Source of the DNA: Enemella evansiae
Lineage (GTDB): Bacteria; Pseudomonadota; Alphaproteobacteria; Rhodobacterales; Rhodobacteraceae
Length of the DNA stretch: 64,000 nucleotides
Assembly (NCBI GenBank): GCA_017255395.1
Contig: JAFKDC010000017.1
Span: forward strand, 58,805 to 122,804
Direction of reading: 5' to 3'
The first letter of the stretch is position 1. Each line of letters opens with the position of its first letter. Shown in pieces: positions 1-8,470 of the stretch. The position numbers and the translations under genes were made by a program. The notes beneath the pieces were generated by a model. That model saw nothing but the letters and a program-made list of their open reading frames with translations, ran no database searches and was not told where the DNA came from.

Positions 1-99
1 GCGCAGGCAGCCGGTGCAGAGCCCGGCCTCGGGGTGGATCACGCAAAGCTTCACGCAGGGGCTTTCGATCTCCCGGCGTTTCCAGATCTCGTCGGTCAT
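1..99 (-). CDS. DUF1289 family protein, N-terminal part (runs off the left edge)
   Basis: Thirty-three codons are visible, starting MTDEIWKRREIESPC. The segment SPCVKLCVIHPEAGLCTGCLR, with its CxxxC and CxxC cysteines, is the hallmark of the small DUF1289 proteins, which are thought to bind a metal or Fe-S cluster through these cysteines; no function is established. The gene starts 10 bp after the ruvX stop on the same strand and is probably co-transcribed with it. The rest lies outside the window. Confidence 0.8.
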   Translation of the reverse strand, partial: MTDEIWKRREIESPCVKLCVIHPEAGLCTGCLR

Positions 100-109
100 C
101 GCGTCTCGT

Positions 110-580
110 TCAGGCTGACAGGTGGCGCAGGCGGTCCAGCGCCCCTTGCAGGATGTACGATGCGGCCACGTGGTCGATCACCTCGGCGCGACGCTTTCGG
201 GAGGTATCCGCCTCCAGCAGGGCGCGTTCGGCGGCCACGGTGGACAGGCGCTCGTCCCAGAAGGTCACGGGCCCGTCCCAGAGCGCGGAAAAGTTGCGCG
301 CAAAGGCGCGGGTCGACTGGCAGCGCGGGCCCTCGGTGCCGTCCATGTTGCGCGGCAGGCCCAGCACCAGCCCGCCGATGCCGCGTTGCTTCAGGATCGC
401 CAGAAGGCGTTCGGCATCCAGCGTGAACTTGCGCCGCTTCACGGTTTCAAGCGGTGTGGCGACGGTGCGGAAGGTATCGGTGACCGCAACGCCGATGGTC
501 TTGGTCCCGAGGTCCAGCCCGGCCAGCGCCGTCATGGGCCGCAGGGCGGCGGCGAAATCGGCAATCTCGTCATGGATCAC
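110..580 (-). CDS. ruvX: RuvX (YqgF) family Holliday junction resolvase / pre-16S rRNA nuclease
   Basis: The 156-residue protein has the RNase H-like fold motifs of the YqgF family: LAGLDLGTKTIGVAVTD near the N-terminus with the catalytic Asp, LVLGLPRNMDGTEG in the middle, and WDERLSTVAAERAL and DHVAASYILQ towards the end. Family members act in 16S rRNA 5' maturation and have been proposed to resolve Holliday junctions. A GTG start is chosen because AAGGAG sits about 9 bases upstream; the open frame continues much further upstream, but that part lies in ccmI antisense context and has no similarity. It lies 22 bp downstream of ccmI and directly upstream of the DUF1289 gene, a common alphaproteobacterial arrangement. 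Confidence 0.93.
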   Translation of the reverse strand: MIHDEIADFAAALRPMTALAGLDLGTKTIGVAVTDTFRTVATPLETVKRRKFTLDAERLLAILKQRGIGGLVLGLPRNMDGTEGPRCQSTRAFARNFSALWDGPVTFWDERLSTVAAERALLEADTSRKRRAEVIDHVAASYILQGALDRLRHLSA

Positions 581-602
581 GGGCGGGCCACTCCTTTGCG
601 CG

Positions 603-1835
603 TCACTCCGACGCCAGCCCCGCTGATACCGCCGCGTCCCGCAGCGCCGCAAGGGCCTCTTCGTTGCCGGCAAAGACGGTCTTGCCCTCGGTCCATATCG
701 CCCCGGCGCGCTCGGTCTCGCCCAGCACGCCAAGGGCAGAGATCGCCCGCGCCCATTCCTGCGGCGCGCCGCCCTCGGTCGACAGCCGTTCCAGCAGCCC
801 GTCGACCATGCCGCGGATCATCGCAGAGCGGTCCTCGTCGCTGAGGTCGGCGGCATTGTCGATATCGGCGGCAGAGGGGCCGCGCAGCGGGGCAGGGGCC
901 TCGGGCAGCGAGAAGTTCGTCACCCCGGCGCGGGCGGCCATATCGGTGATCTGGGCGCGGATCGGCGCCACCCAGGGGTCCTCGGCGGCGCTTTCGCGCA
1001 GCAGGCGGTTCCACATCTGGAAGCCAAGGTCCGGGCGCCCGGTCTGCGCCATCATCAGCCCGCCGTAGAACCGCGCCACGCCATTGTCGGGGTCGCGGCT
1101 TAGCGCCTGTTCCAGCACCTTCTGCGCCTCTGGCGAGACATAGCCCCCCGCCGCGATGATCATCAGGTCGGCGAGGTCGGTGAAATCCTGCGCCTCGGCC
1201 TCTTCGCCCTTCAGGCGGATCACCTGCTGCTGCGCCGTGTAGGCGGCCCGGGCATTGCCAAGCGCCGCTTCGTGGCGGGTCAGCAGCATGTGGCCCTGCA
1301 GGTCGTCGGGACGCTCGGACACCGCGGCGCGCAGCTTTTCGACCAGCGCGGCGTAATCCTCGGGCACGTCCAGCGGCGCGGTGGCGGGCTGGCGGGCCTC
1401 TGCCTCGGCCTGCGCGGTGCGGTCCTGCAAAAGCGCCTCTGCCTGTTCCATGCGCAGCTGAAGCGGGCGGTCCGGGTAGCCGGGCACGCCGAGGTAGGTG
1501 TAAAGGCCGAAGCCGCCGCCCACCAGCACCAGCGCCACGATCACCGCCATCGCGCGCGCCGCGCCCTGCGGCTGGCCCGTTTCTGCCGCCGTGCCGCGCG
1601 CCTTGGCGTCGGCGGCCAGCAGGCGGCGCGAGATCTCGGTCTTCAGGCGCTCTGCCTCTTCGGGGGGAACCTTGCCGCTGGCCGCGTCCGCCTCGACCTC
1701 GCGCAGCTGGTCGCGGTAGACCTGCAGGTCGAAGGCCTCGGCCGGGCCGGTTTCCCTGTGGCCCCGCAAAAGCGCCGCCACAAGGGCCACCGTCAGCACC
1801 AGCGCCACCGCGCCCGTCACAATCCAGAACAGCAT
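603..1835 (-). CDS. ccmI: Cytochrome c-type biogenesis protein CcmI
   Basis: This 410-residue protein starts with the hydrophobic pair of membrane segments typical of CcmI (MLFWIVTGAVALVLTVALVAALLRG, then a second one around residues 95-115 ending in GGGFGLYTYLG). Between them is the conserved cytoplasmic loop VYRDQLREVEADAASGKVPPEEAERLKTEISRRLL. The C-terminal half is TPR-like and periplasmic, and in the family it captures apocytochrome c and hands it to the haem lyase. The start is supported by GGGGAGG 6 bases upstream. Other ccm genes are not in the window. It is divergent from soxB across 177 bp. Confidence 0.93.
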   Translation of the reverse strand: MLFWIVTGAVALVLTVALVAALLRGHRETGPAEAFDLQVYRDQLREVEADAASGKVPPEEAERLKTEISRRLLAADAKARGTAAETGQPQGAARAMAVIVALVLVGGGFGLYTYLGVPGYPDRPLQLRMEQAEALLQDRTAQAEAEARQPATAPLDVPEDYAALVEKLRAAVSERPDDLQGHMLLTRHEAALGNARAAYTAQQQVIRLKGEEAEAQDFTDLADLMIIAAGGYVSPEAQKVLEQALSRDPDNGVARFYGGLMMAQTGRPDLGFQMWNRLLRESAAEDPWVAPIRAQITDMAARAGVTNFSLPEAPAPLRGPSAADIDNAADLSDEDRSAMIRGMVDGLLERLSTEGGAPQEWARAISALGVLGETERAGAIWTEGKTVFAGNEEALAALRDAAVSAGLASE

Positions 1836-2012
1836 CTTGCCTCCCCTTCGTCGGGCCTCATGTATGCGGGGAGGGCTTTGAAAAAAAGGTCCAATCGGGC
1901 CTCCGCCGCACCATGTCGCAACTGTGCGTCAGAATGACGGTTGCAGCCGCAGCGCCAGCGGCGTTTGAGTCCATACCACCAGAAACCCACGCCGGAACCG
2001 GATTCGAGCCAT

Positions 2013-3260
2013 ATGAAACGCTACTCCGCCTTTGCCATCGCCCGGGAAGCCCTGTCGAACCACCAGCGCTGGGAACGCGCCTGGAAGAAGCCCGCCGCGC
2101 CCAAAAGCCGGTACGATGTGATCATCGTCGGCGCGGGCGGGCACGGTCTGGCGACGGCCTACTACCTTGGCAAGCGGTTCGGCATCACCAATGTCGCGGT
2201 GCTGGAAAAGGGCTGGCTGGGCGGCGGCAACACCGGGCGGAACACGACCATCATCCGGTCGAACTACCTGCAGGACGCCTCTGCCGCGATCTACGAAAAG
2301 TCGCGCTCGCTGTACGAGACGATGAGCCAGGACCTGAATTACAACGTCATGTTCAGCCCGCGCGGCGTGATGATGCTGGCGCAGACGGAACACGAGGTGC
2401 GGGGCTATCGCCGCACCGCGCATGCCAACGCGCTGCAGGGGGTGAAGACCGAGTTCATCCTGCCCCGCCGGGTCAAGGAGCTGTGCCCGATCATCAACCT
2501 GGACGGGCCGCGTTACCCGGTACTGGGGGCGCTCTGGCAGGCGCGCGGCGGCACCGCGCGCCACGACGCGGTGGCCTGGGGCTATGCGCGGGCCTGTTCG
2601 GCCATGGGCATGGACATCATCGAGAAATGTGAAGTCACGGGCATCGACCGCGACGGCGACCGCGTGACCGGCGTGCGGACCACCCGGGGCGCCATCTCCT
2701 GCGACAAGCTGGGGATCGTGGTGGCGGGCCATTCCGGTGTGCTGGCCGACATGGCGGGCTTCCGGCTGCCGGTGGAATCCGTGGCGCTTCAGGCGCTGGT
2801 ATCGGAACCGATCAAGCCGATCATGGACGTCGTCGTCATGGCCAATACCGTACACGGCTACATGAGCCAGTCCGACAAGGGCGAGATGGTGATCGGCGGC
2901 GGCGCCGACGGCTACAACAACTACACCCAGCGCGGCAGCTTCCACCACATCGAGGAAACCGTCCGCGCGCTGGTCGAGACCTTCCCCATGGTCTCGCGCC
3001 TCAAGATGCTGCGCCAGTGGGGCGGTATCGTGGACATGACCGGCGACCGCTCTCCGATTCTGTCGAAGACCCCGGTCGCGGGCGTCTTCATCAACTGCGG
3101 CTGGGGCACCGGCGGCTTCAAGGCCATCCCGGGCTCTGGCTGGGGCTTTGCGGAACTGATGGCAAAGGGCCAGTCGCCGCTTTGCGACGCGTTCTCGCTG
3201 GGCCGCTTCCGTGAAGGCCGCTTCATCGACGAAAGCGTCGCCGCCGGGGTGGCGCATTGA
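2013..3260 (+). CDS. soxB: Sarcosine oxidase beta subunit
   Basis: This flavoprotein of 415 residues carries the FAD-binding motif VIIVGAGGHGLATAYYLGKRFG at residues 36-57 and the SoxB-typical GGGNTGRNTTIIRSNYL. The enzyme oxidatively demethylates sarcosine to glycine with H2O2 and 5,10-methylene-tetrahydrofolate. His184 in ARHDAVAW is at the position expected for the covalently bound FMN (inferred by family comparison). The C-terminus has GWGTGGFKAIPGSG. The internal ATG at 2013 gives the usual family length; the frame opens earlier but lacks a convincing ribosome binding site. It is the first gene of the sox region but is separated from soxD by a small gene and a terminator. Confidence 0.94.
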   Translation: MKRYSAFAIAREALSNHQRWERAWKKPAAPKSRYDVIIVGAGGHGLATAYYLGKRFGITNVAVLEKGWLGGGNTGRNTTIIRSNYLQDASAAIYEKSRSLYETMSQDLNYNVMFSPRGVMMLAQTEHEVRGYRRTAHANALQGVKTEFILPRRVKELCPIINLDGPRYPVLGALWQARGGTARHDAVAWGYARACSAMGMDIIEKCEVTGIDRDGDRVTGVRTTRGAISCDKLGIVVAGHSGVLADMAGFRLPVESVALQALVSEPIKPIMDVVVMANTVHGYMSQSDKGEMVIGGGADGYNNYTQRGSFHHIEETVRALVETFPMVSRLKMLRQWGGIVDMTGDRSPILSKTPVAGVFINCGWGTGGFKAIPGSGWGFAELMAKGQSPLCDAFSLGRFREGRFIDESVAAGVAH

Positions 3261-3393
3261 TGAGGTCCGCCGCCGCCCTGACCGTGATCGGCAAAGATCC
3301 GCGCGGTTTTCCGCCAGCCCCCGGAACTCCCGGGAACCGGATCTGCGCTTCCCGTGTTTCGCCTTCAACGGAACATGGAGAAGGAACAGACCA

Positions 3394-3768
3394 ATGGCTG
3401 ATACCACCCACACCCACACCACTGCCGCCGACCGCAACCCCGCTTACGGCACCGGCCACAGCTCGACCACGACCACGCACAGCACCGGTCGCAGCAATTC
3501 CGGCCTGGCGTTCATCGTGGGCATCGTCGTCGTCGTCGTGGCAGTCCTCGCCTACGTCATCTTCGGCACCGGCGGCGAGCCTGTCACCGCACCGGCCGAT
3601 GACGTCAATGTCACCATTCAGGGCGATGCCCCGGCCGCAACCGCACCGGCGGCTGACGCACCTGCTGCAACCGCGCCTGTCGATGCACCGGAAGCCGCTG
3701 CTCCGGCCGCTGACGACGCTGCACCTGCAGCCGACCCCGAAGCCGCTGCGCCTGCCGCAGACCAATAA
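3394..3768 (+). CDS. Small single-pass membrane protein with Ala/Pro/Asp-rich tail, inside the sox cluster
   Basis: The 124-residue protein is not one I recognise. It has a Thr/His/Ser-rich N-terminus (MADTTHTHTT), one strong membrane segment around residues 38-58 (LAFIVGIVVVVVAVLAYVIFG) and a low-complexity tail built from repeated A-P-A-A-D/T units up to the C-terminus. Such a tail would probably lie in the periplasm as an unstructured linker. GGAGAAGGA precedes the start. It lies 133 bp after soxB and is followed by a strong terminator, so it ends the first sox transcript. Its position inside the sox cluster is unusual; no functional link is shown. The upstream in-frame extension lacks a plausible start. 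Confidence 0.75.
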   Translation: MADTTHTHTTAADRNPAYGTGHSSTTTTHSTGRSNSGLAFIVGIVVVVVAVLAYVIFGTGGEPVTAPADDVNVTIQGDAPAATAPAADAPAATAPVDAPEAAAPAADDAAPAADPEAAAPAADQ

Positions 3769-3783
3769 CGCTTCGCTCGTGAC

Positions 3784-3840
3784 GCCGCCCCGCTCCGGGG
3801 CGGCCCGGGCCGGGATGCCGATGGGTATCCCGGCCCTTTT
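3784..3840 (+). terminator. Tandem hairpins ending in an intrinsic terminator
   Basis: The first hairpin has 9-bp arms GCCGCCCCG and CGGGGCGGC around a 3-base loop (3784-3804). The second has perfect 10-bp arms GGGCCGGGAT (3807-3816) and ATCCCGGCCC (3827-3836), followed immediately by TTTT (3837-3840). It ends the soxB/small-protein transcript and separates it from soxDAG. Confidence 0.8.
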
Positions 3841-3894
3841 CATGCCCTCCCGCCACGCCGAACCCCGGTATTCCCTCCGCAAGAAGGTGGTCCC

Positions 3895-4233
3895 ATGCTG
3901 ACACTCCAATGCCCCTACTGCGGCATCATGGCCGACGAAACCGAACTCAGCCCCGGCGGCGAGGCGCATCTGAAGCGCTTCGGTCCCGGCAGCGGCGACG
4001 ACGACTTCGAGGGCTACCTCTTCCTGCGCGAGAATCCGCGCGGCGTGCATTTCGAACGCTGGCGCCATGCCTACGGATGCGGCAAGTGGTTCCTCGCCGC
4101 GCGCGACACCACCACGATGCAGGTTTTCGGGACCTACGCGGCCCAGACGACAGAGCCGCCCACGTCCATCGTCGACGAGATCCGGGGCAGCAAACCCGGT
4201 TTTTCCTGGCGCGACCTGTTCAAGCCGGCGTGA
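3895..4233 (+). CDS. soxD: Sarcosine oxidase delta subunit
   Basis: The small 112-residue subunit has the zinc site typical of SoxD: CPYC at residues 6-9 and, further on, HAYGCGKWF with His and Cys ligands near residues 58-62. It is a structural subunit of the heterotetrameric enzyme. AAGAAGGTGG lies just upstream of the ATG. It follows the terminator at 3840 by 54 bases and is 66 bases from soxA, so soxDAG probably has its own promoter or is fed by read-through. Confidence 0.93.
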   Translation: MLTLQCPYCGIMADETELSPGGEAHLKRFGPGSGDDDFEGYLFLRENPRGVHFERWRHAYGCGKWFLAARDTTTMQVFGTYAAQTTEPPTSIVDEIRGSKPGFSWRDLFKPA

Positions 4234-4242
4234 CCGAATGAC

Positions 4243-4267
4243 CTTCTTCTCTGCAAAAATACTCGAA
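4243..4267 (-). repeat. Copy of the dispersed GTATTT/AGAAG intergenic repeat
   Basis: Read on the minus strand the sequence is a GAGTATTTTTGCAGAGAAGAAGG core. It matches the core of the other copies near 19341, 25896, 26049, 29871, 35855 and 61512. It lies in the 66-bp gap between soxD and soxA. Confidence 0.5.
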
Positions 4268-4299
4268 TCCGCGCCTGCCACGGGCGCAAGGGGGGCTGA

Positions 4300-7200
4300 A
4301 TGAGCACCAGACTGGCACAGGGCGGACGCCTCATCGACCGTTCCACCCGGGTTCCCTTCACCTTCGACGGCAAGCGCCTGACCGGCCTTGCCGGCGATAC
4401 GCTGGCCTCGGCGCTGCTGGCCAACGACCAGATGCTGGTCGGGCGGTCCTTCAAGTACCACCGCCCGCGCGGCATCCTCGCCTCGGGCGCGGAAGAGCCC
4501 AACGGTCTGGTGAACCTCGGAGAGGGCAACACCCACGAGCCGAACCAGCGCGTGACCATGACTGAGGTCTTCGAGGGGCTGACTGCCACCTCGCAGAACC
4601 GCTGGCCCTCGCTGGAAACCGATATCGGCGCGCTCAACGGCTTCTTCAGCCGTTTTCTGACCGCGGGCTTCTACTACAAGATGTTCATCCACCCGCGTCC
4701 GCTGTGGAAGCATGTGTACGAACCCTTCATCCGCAAGTCCGCCGGTCTGGGCAAGGCGCCCGACCCGGAGACCCGCGACCCCGACATCTACGAGCACTTC
4801 CACGTCCACACCGACCTGCTGATCGTCGGCGGCGGTGTGGCGGGTCTTCAGGCCGCTCTGGCCGCCGGGGCCTCGGGCCTCAAGGTCCTGCTGATGGAGA
4901 TGGAGCCGCATCTCGGTGGCCGTGCCCCGGTCGATGGCGGCACGGTCGGCGGCAAGCCGGTCGACGCTTGGATCGCAGAGACCCGCACCGCGCTGGAGGC
5001 CATGCCCAACGTGACCATCCGCACCCGCTGCATGGGTTCGGGCGTCTACGACCACGGCTATGCGCTGGGGTATGAAAAGGTCGCCGACCACGTTCCGGGC
5101 AGCGGCGCGCCGCGCCATCGCCTGTGGCGGGTCCGGGCCGGGCACATCCTGCTGGCGACCGGCGCGCTCGAGCGGCCCATCGCCTTTGCGGGCAACGACA
5201 TTCCGGGCGTCATGCTGGCCTCGGCGGTGCGCGACTACATCGTCAACTACGGCGTGTCGTCGGGCGACCGCACGGTGGTCGTGACCAACAACGACGACGC
5301 CTACCGCACCGCGCTGGCGGTGAAGAAGGCGGGCCTGCAAGTTCCCGCCATCATCGACACCCGCGTGCTGCCCATCGACTCCGCTCTGGTGGCAGAGGCC
5401 AAGGCGGCGGGCATCCGCGTGCTCGAAGGCATGGCCATCGCCAAGGTCAAGGGCGGCAAGCGGGTCGAGGGCGTCGTGGTCTGCTCGCAGGCGGGCGAGG
5501 GCGCCATGATCGAGGAAATCGCCTGCGACGTGGTCGCCATGTCCGGCGGCTGGTCCCCGGCGGTGCACCTGTGGTCGCACTGCGGCGGCAAGCTGCTGTG
5601 GGATCCCGAGACCGTCTGCTTCCGCCCCGATCACGACCGTCCGCCCACCGGCGCCGACGGCACCGCCTTCGTCAGCATCGCGGGCGCGGCCAACGGCCAT
5701 ATCGTCACCGGCCCGGTCCTGAAGGACGCGATCCGCGCGGGGTTCGACGCCGCCGAGGGGCTGGGCGCCACGGTCACGCGCGCCGATGCGCCCGACAGCG
5801 ACGCGCCGGGCGAGGCGCCCATCATGGCGGTCTGGCTGATGCCGCAGGGCGCCGGTCACGACCTGAAGATGAAGTCCTGGCTGGATTTCCAGAACGACGT
5901 GAAGGTCTCGGACGTGCAGCTTGCGGCGCGCGAGGGCTTCGAATCCGTCGAGCACGCCAAGCGCTACACCACGCTGGGCATGGCGACCGATCAGGGCAAA
6001 CTATCCAATATAAACGGTCTGGCGATCCTGTCCGGCGCCTTGGGCAGCGACATCCCCGACGTCGGCACCACCACCTTCCGCCCGCCCTATACCCCCATCT
6101 CGATGGGGGCGATCGCGGGCGAGGCGCGCGGCGCGACCTTCCTGCCGCTGCGCAAGACGCCGATGCACGCCTGGCACGAGGCGCATGGCGCCGCGTGGGA
6201 GCCGGTCGGCCACTGGCGTCGTCCCTACTGCTTCCCCAAGGCGGGCGAAAGCAAGCACGCCGCCGTCACGCGTGAGATCAGGGCCACGCGCGACAGCCTC
6301 GGCCTGCTGGACGCCTCGACGCTGGGCAAGATCATCGTCAAGGGGCCGGACGCGGGCCGCTTCCTCGACATGCTCTACACCAACATGATGAGCACCCTGC
6401 CGGTCGGCAAATGCCGCTATGGCCTGATGTGCAACGAGAACGGCTTCCTGATGGACGACGGTGTCGTGGCGCGGATCGACGAGGACACCTTCCTCTGCCA
6501 CACCACCACCGGCGGCGCGGACAGCATCCATGCCCACATGGAGGACTGGTTGCAGTGCGAGTGGTGGGACTGGAAGGTCTACACCGCCAACGTGACCGAG
6601 CAATACGCGCAGATCGCCGTGGTCGGCCCCAAGGCCCGAAAGGTGCTGGAAAAGCTCGGCGGCATGGACCTGTCGAAAGAGGCGATGCCCTTCATGACAT
6701 GGGCCGACGGGCGCCTTGGCGGCATTCCCGTGCGGGTCTACCGGATCTCCTTCTCGGGCGAACTCAGCTACGAGATCGCCGCCCCTGCGGCGCAGGGCCT
6801 TGCCCTGTGGGAGATGCTGCATGCGGCGGGCGAAGAGTTCAACGCGACCCCCTACGGCACCGAGGCGCTGCACGTCATGCGGGCCGAGAAGGGCTTCATC
6901 ATGATCGGCGACGAGACCGACGGCACCGTGATCCCGCAGGATCTGGGCCTCGGCTGGGCGATCTCGAAGAAGAAAGAGGACTACCTCGGCAAGCGCGCCC
7001 AGACCCGCAGCCACATGGCCAACCCGGACCGCTGGCAGCTTGTGGGGCTGGAAACGCTCGAGGGTTCGGTCCTGCCGGACGGGGCGCTGGCAGTGGCAGA
7101 GGGAAAGACGGCGAACGGCCAGCGCCAGACGCAGGGCCGCGTGACCTCGTCCTACTACTCGCCCACGCTGGACCGGGGCATCGCCATGGGCCTTGTCCAC

Positions 7201-7323
7201 AACGGCCCCGACCGCATGGGCGAAGAAATCGATTTCATGAAGGAAGACGGCGAGACCAAGATGCGCGCGCGCATCGTCTCGGCGGTGTTCTACGACCCCG
7301 AAGGAGAGAAGCAGAATGTCTGA
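4300..7323 (+). CDS. soxA: Sarcosine oxidase alpha subunit
   Basis: This 1007-residue protein has the full SoxA domain order. The N-terminal part (about residues 10-100) has the 2Fe-2S-ferredoxin-like fold seen in the family. A nucleotide-binding domain starts at LLIVGGGVAGLQAALAAG (residues 173-190), and the conserved TDQGK..N.NG segment is near 563-573. The C-terminal folate-binding GCV_T-like domain runs from about residue 615 to the end. It transfers the one-carbon unit to tetrahydrofolate. GGGGGG lies 5-10 bases upstream of the start. Codons 567-573 (5998-6018) are strikingly AT-rich (AAA CTA TCC AAT ATA AAC GGT) in an otherwise GC3-rich gene. Confidence 0.95.
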   Translation: MSTRLAQGGRLIDRSTRVPFTFDGKRLTGLAGDTLASALLANDQMLVGRSFKYHRPRGILASGAEEPNGLVNLGEGNTHEPNQRVTMTEVFEGLTATSQNRWPSLETDIGALNGFFSRFLTAGFYYKMFIHPRPLWKHVYEPFIRKSAGLGKAPDPETRDPDIYEHFHVHTDLLIVGGGVAGLQAALAAGASGLKVLLMEMEPHLGGRAPVDGGTVGGKPVDAWIAETRTALEAMPNVTIRTRCMGSGVYDHGYALGYEKVADHVPGSGAPRHRLWRVRAGHILLATGALERPIAFAGNDIPGVMLASAVRDYIVNYGVSSGDRTVVVTNNDDAYRTALAVKKAGLQVPAIIDTRVLPIDSALVAEAKAAGIRVLEGMAIAKVKGGKRVEGVVVCSQAGEGAMIEEIACDVVAMSGGWSPAVHLWSHCGGKLLWDPETVCFRPDHDRPPTGADGTAFVSIAGAANGHIVTGPVLKDAIRAGFDAAEGLGATVTRADAPDSDAPGEAPIMAVWLMPQGAGHDLKMKSWLDFQNDVKVSDVQLAAREGFESVEHAKRYTTLGMATDQGKLSNINGLAILSGALGSDIPDVGTTTFRPPYTPISMGAIAGEARGATFLPLRKTPMHAWHEAHGAAWEPVGHWRRPYCFPKAGESKHAAVTREIRATRDSLGLLDASTLGKIIVKGPDAGRFLDMLYTNMMSTLPVGKCRYGLMCNENGFLMDDGVVARIDEDTFLCHTTTGGADSIHAHMEDWLQCEWWDWKVYTANVTEQYAQIAVVGPKARKVLEKLGGMDLSKEAMPFMTWADGRLGGIPVRVYRISFSGELSYEIAAPAAQGLALWEMLHAAGEEFNATPYGTEALHVMRAEKGFIMIGDETDGTVIPQDLGLGWAISKKKEDYLGKRAQTRSHMANPDRWQLVGLETLEGSVLPDGALAVAEGKTANGQRQTQGRVTSSYYSPTLDRGIAMGLVHNGPDRMGEEIDFMKEDGETKMRARIVSAVFYDPEGEKQNV

Positions 7324-7888
7324 TCCTGTCCTGCCGCTGGGCGGCGCCTCTTTCGAGGGGCTGTGCCATATCTCCGAACACGGGCCGCAGGGCTGCGTCC
7401 TGATCCGGGGCGACCTTGCCACCGCGGCGCTGAAGAATGCCGCGACCGGGCTGACCGGCGTCGACATGCCTGCACAACGCGGCGCGGCGGGCAACGGCGA
7501 GCGCGGCATCCTGTGGATGTCGCCGGACGAGCTGCTGCTGCTGCTGCCCCGGGCCGAGGCGGCGCAGGCCGCCCTGGAGCTTCAGGGCCAGCTGGGGGGC
7601 AGCCATGCCCTTGTGGCCGATGTCTCGGACATGCGGGCGCATTTCCTGCTGACCGGCCCGATGGTCCGCGAGGTTCTGGCCAAGCTGACGCCCGCTGACC
7701 TGTCGCCCGAGGCCTTCGGCCCCGGTGAACTGCGCCGCACCAAGGTCGGGCAGGTCGCGGCGGGGCTGTGGATGCGCGACGCCCGGACGGTGCAGCTGTT
7801 CTGCTTCCGCTCCGTCGCGGACTACATGTTCGCCCTGCTCAAGACCGCCGCCGCCCCGAACAGCGCCGTCGGCTATTTCCGGGAGTAA
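7316..7888 (+). CDS. soxG: Sarcosine oxidase gamma subunit
   Basis: The 190-residue protein matches SoxG by position and content: WMSPDELLLLLPR, VADVSDMRAHFLLTGP and a C-terminal SVADYMFALLKTAA. It is a GCV_T-related subunit of the tetramer. Its ATG lies inside the end of soxA with an 8-base overlap, which suggests translational coupling, and a GGAGA-containing purine stretch precedes it within soxA. No formyltetrahydrofolate deformylase or other folate gene follows, unlike many sox operons. Confidence 0.93.
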   Translation: MSDPVLPLGGASFEGLCHISEHGPQGCVLIRGDLATAALKNAATGLTGVDMPAQRGAAGNGERGILWMSPDELLLLLPRAEAAQAALELQGQLGGSHALVADVSDMRAHFLLTGPMVREVLAKLTPADLSPEAFGPGELRRTKVGQVAAGLWMRDARTVQLFCFRSVADYMFALLKTAAAPNSAVGYFRE

Positions 7889-7964
7889 TCTGCGACAGCG
7901 GTTGCCATGGCGGGTGCGGGGGCCGATAGTCGCAGGACGTCCCCGCCCCGGTAAAGGAGCCGCC

Positions 7965-8375
7965 ATGCGCCGGATCGCCCTTGCTTTCCTCGCTCTGGCA
8001 GCCCTGACCGCCCCGGCGGCGGCCAGCGTCATGGCCTATCAGTGTCATTTCCCGCAATCGCGCGACCGCGACTGGGTGCAGCCGCTGATCTTCTTCGGCC
8101 ATGACACGCGCAGCGGGCGGGTTGTGATCTCGGACGCCGGGATCCTGCATTTCAACGAGGGTCAGCCCGCCGAGGGACGGGTAGAGGGCACGGGGGCAGA
8201 GATCACCGTGCACTGGCAGGTGCGGATGCGCGCGGCTTTCAACATGCGCGTGCTGATGACCTACCGCGCCCGTATCGACCGCCGCACCGGGCAAGTCACG
8301 GTTCTGGCGCAGGGACGCGGGCAGGGCATCCGCCAGGAACGCGCGGGCCAATGCGAGATGCGCGAACTTTCGTGA
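7965..8375 (+). CDS. Small exported protein of unknown function
   Basis: The 136-residue protein begins with a clear signal peptide (MRRIALAFLALAALTAPAAAS). The mature part is mostly beta-strand-like (HWQVRMRAAFNMRVLMTYRARIDRRTGQVTVLAQG) and has two cysteines, Cys28 and one near the C-terminus, that could form a disulfide. I do not recognise a family. AAAGGAG lies 5 bases upstream of the ATG. It stands between soxG and the superoxide dismutase gene, 76 bp after soxG, and may be its own unit. Confidence 0.75.
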   Translation: MRRIALAFLALAALTAPAAASVMAYQCHFPQSRDRDWVQPLIFFGHDTRSGRVVISDAGILHFNEGQPAEGRVEGTGAEITVHWQVRMRAAFNMRVLMTYRARIDRRTGQVTVLAQGRGQGIRQERAGQCEMRELS

Positions 8376-8404
8376 CTCCAGCATGTTTCCGCCGTCACGA
8401 ACCC

Positions 8405-8437
8405 TTGACGCGGGGTGACTGGCGAGACACGTATGAC
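8405..8437 (+). promoter_or_regulatory. Possible promoter of the superoxide dismutase gene
   Basis: TTGACG (8405-8410) is a good -35 match. A weak -10 lies near CGTATG/TATGAC (8430-8437), so the spacing is at the long end. It lies within the 95-bp gap upstream of the dismutase gene. Confidence 0.3.
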
Positions 8438-8470
8438 GCAGCACCACAACCGTAACGAAAGGGGCCCCTC

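Noticed and set aside
3223..5955. Very long minus-strand open frame (910 codons) opposite soxB-soxD-soxA
   Set aside because: The protein is low-complexity and His/Arg/Gly-rich with no motif. The opposite strand has well-supported sox genes. GC-rich third positions create such antisense frames.
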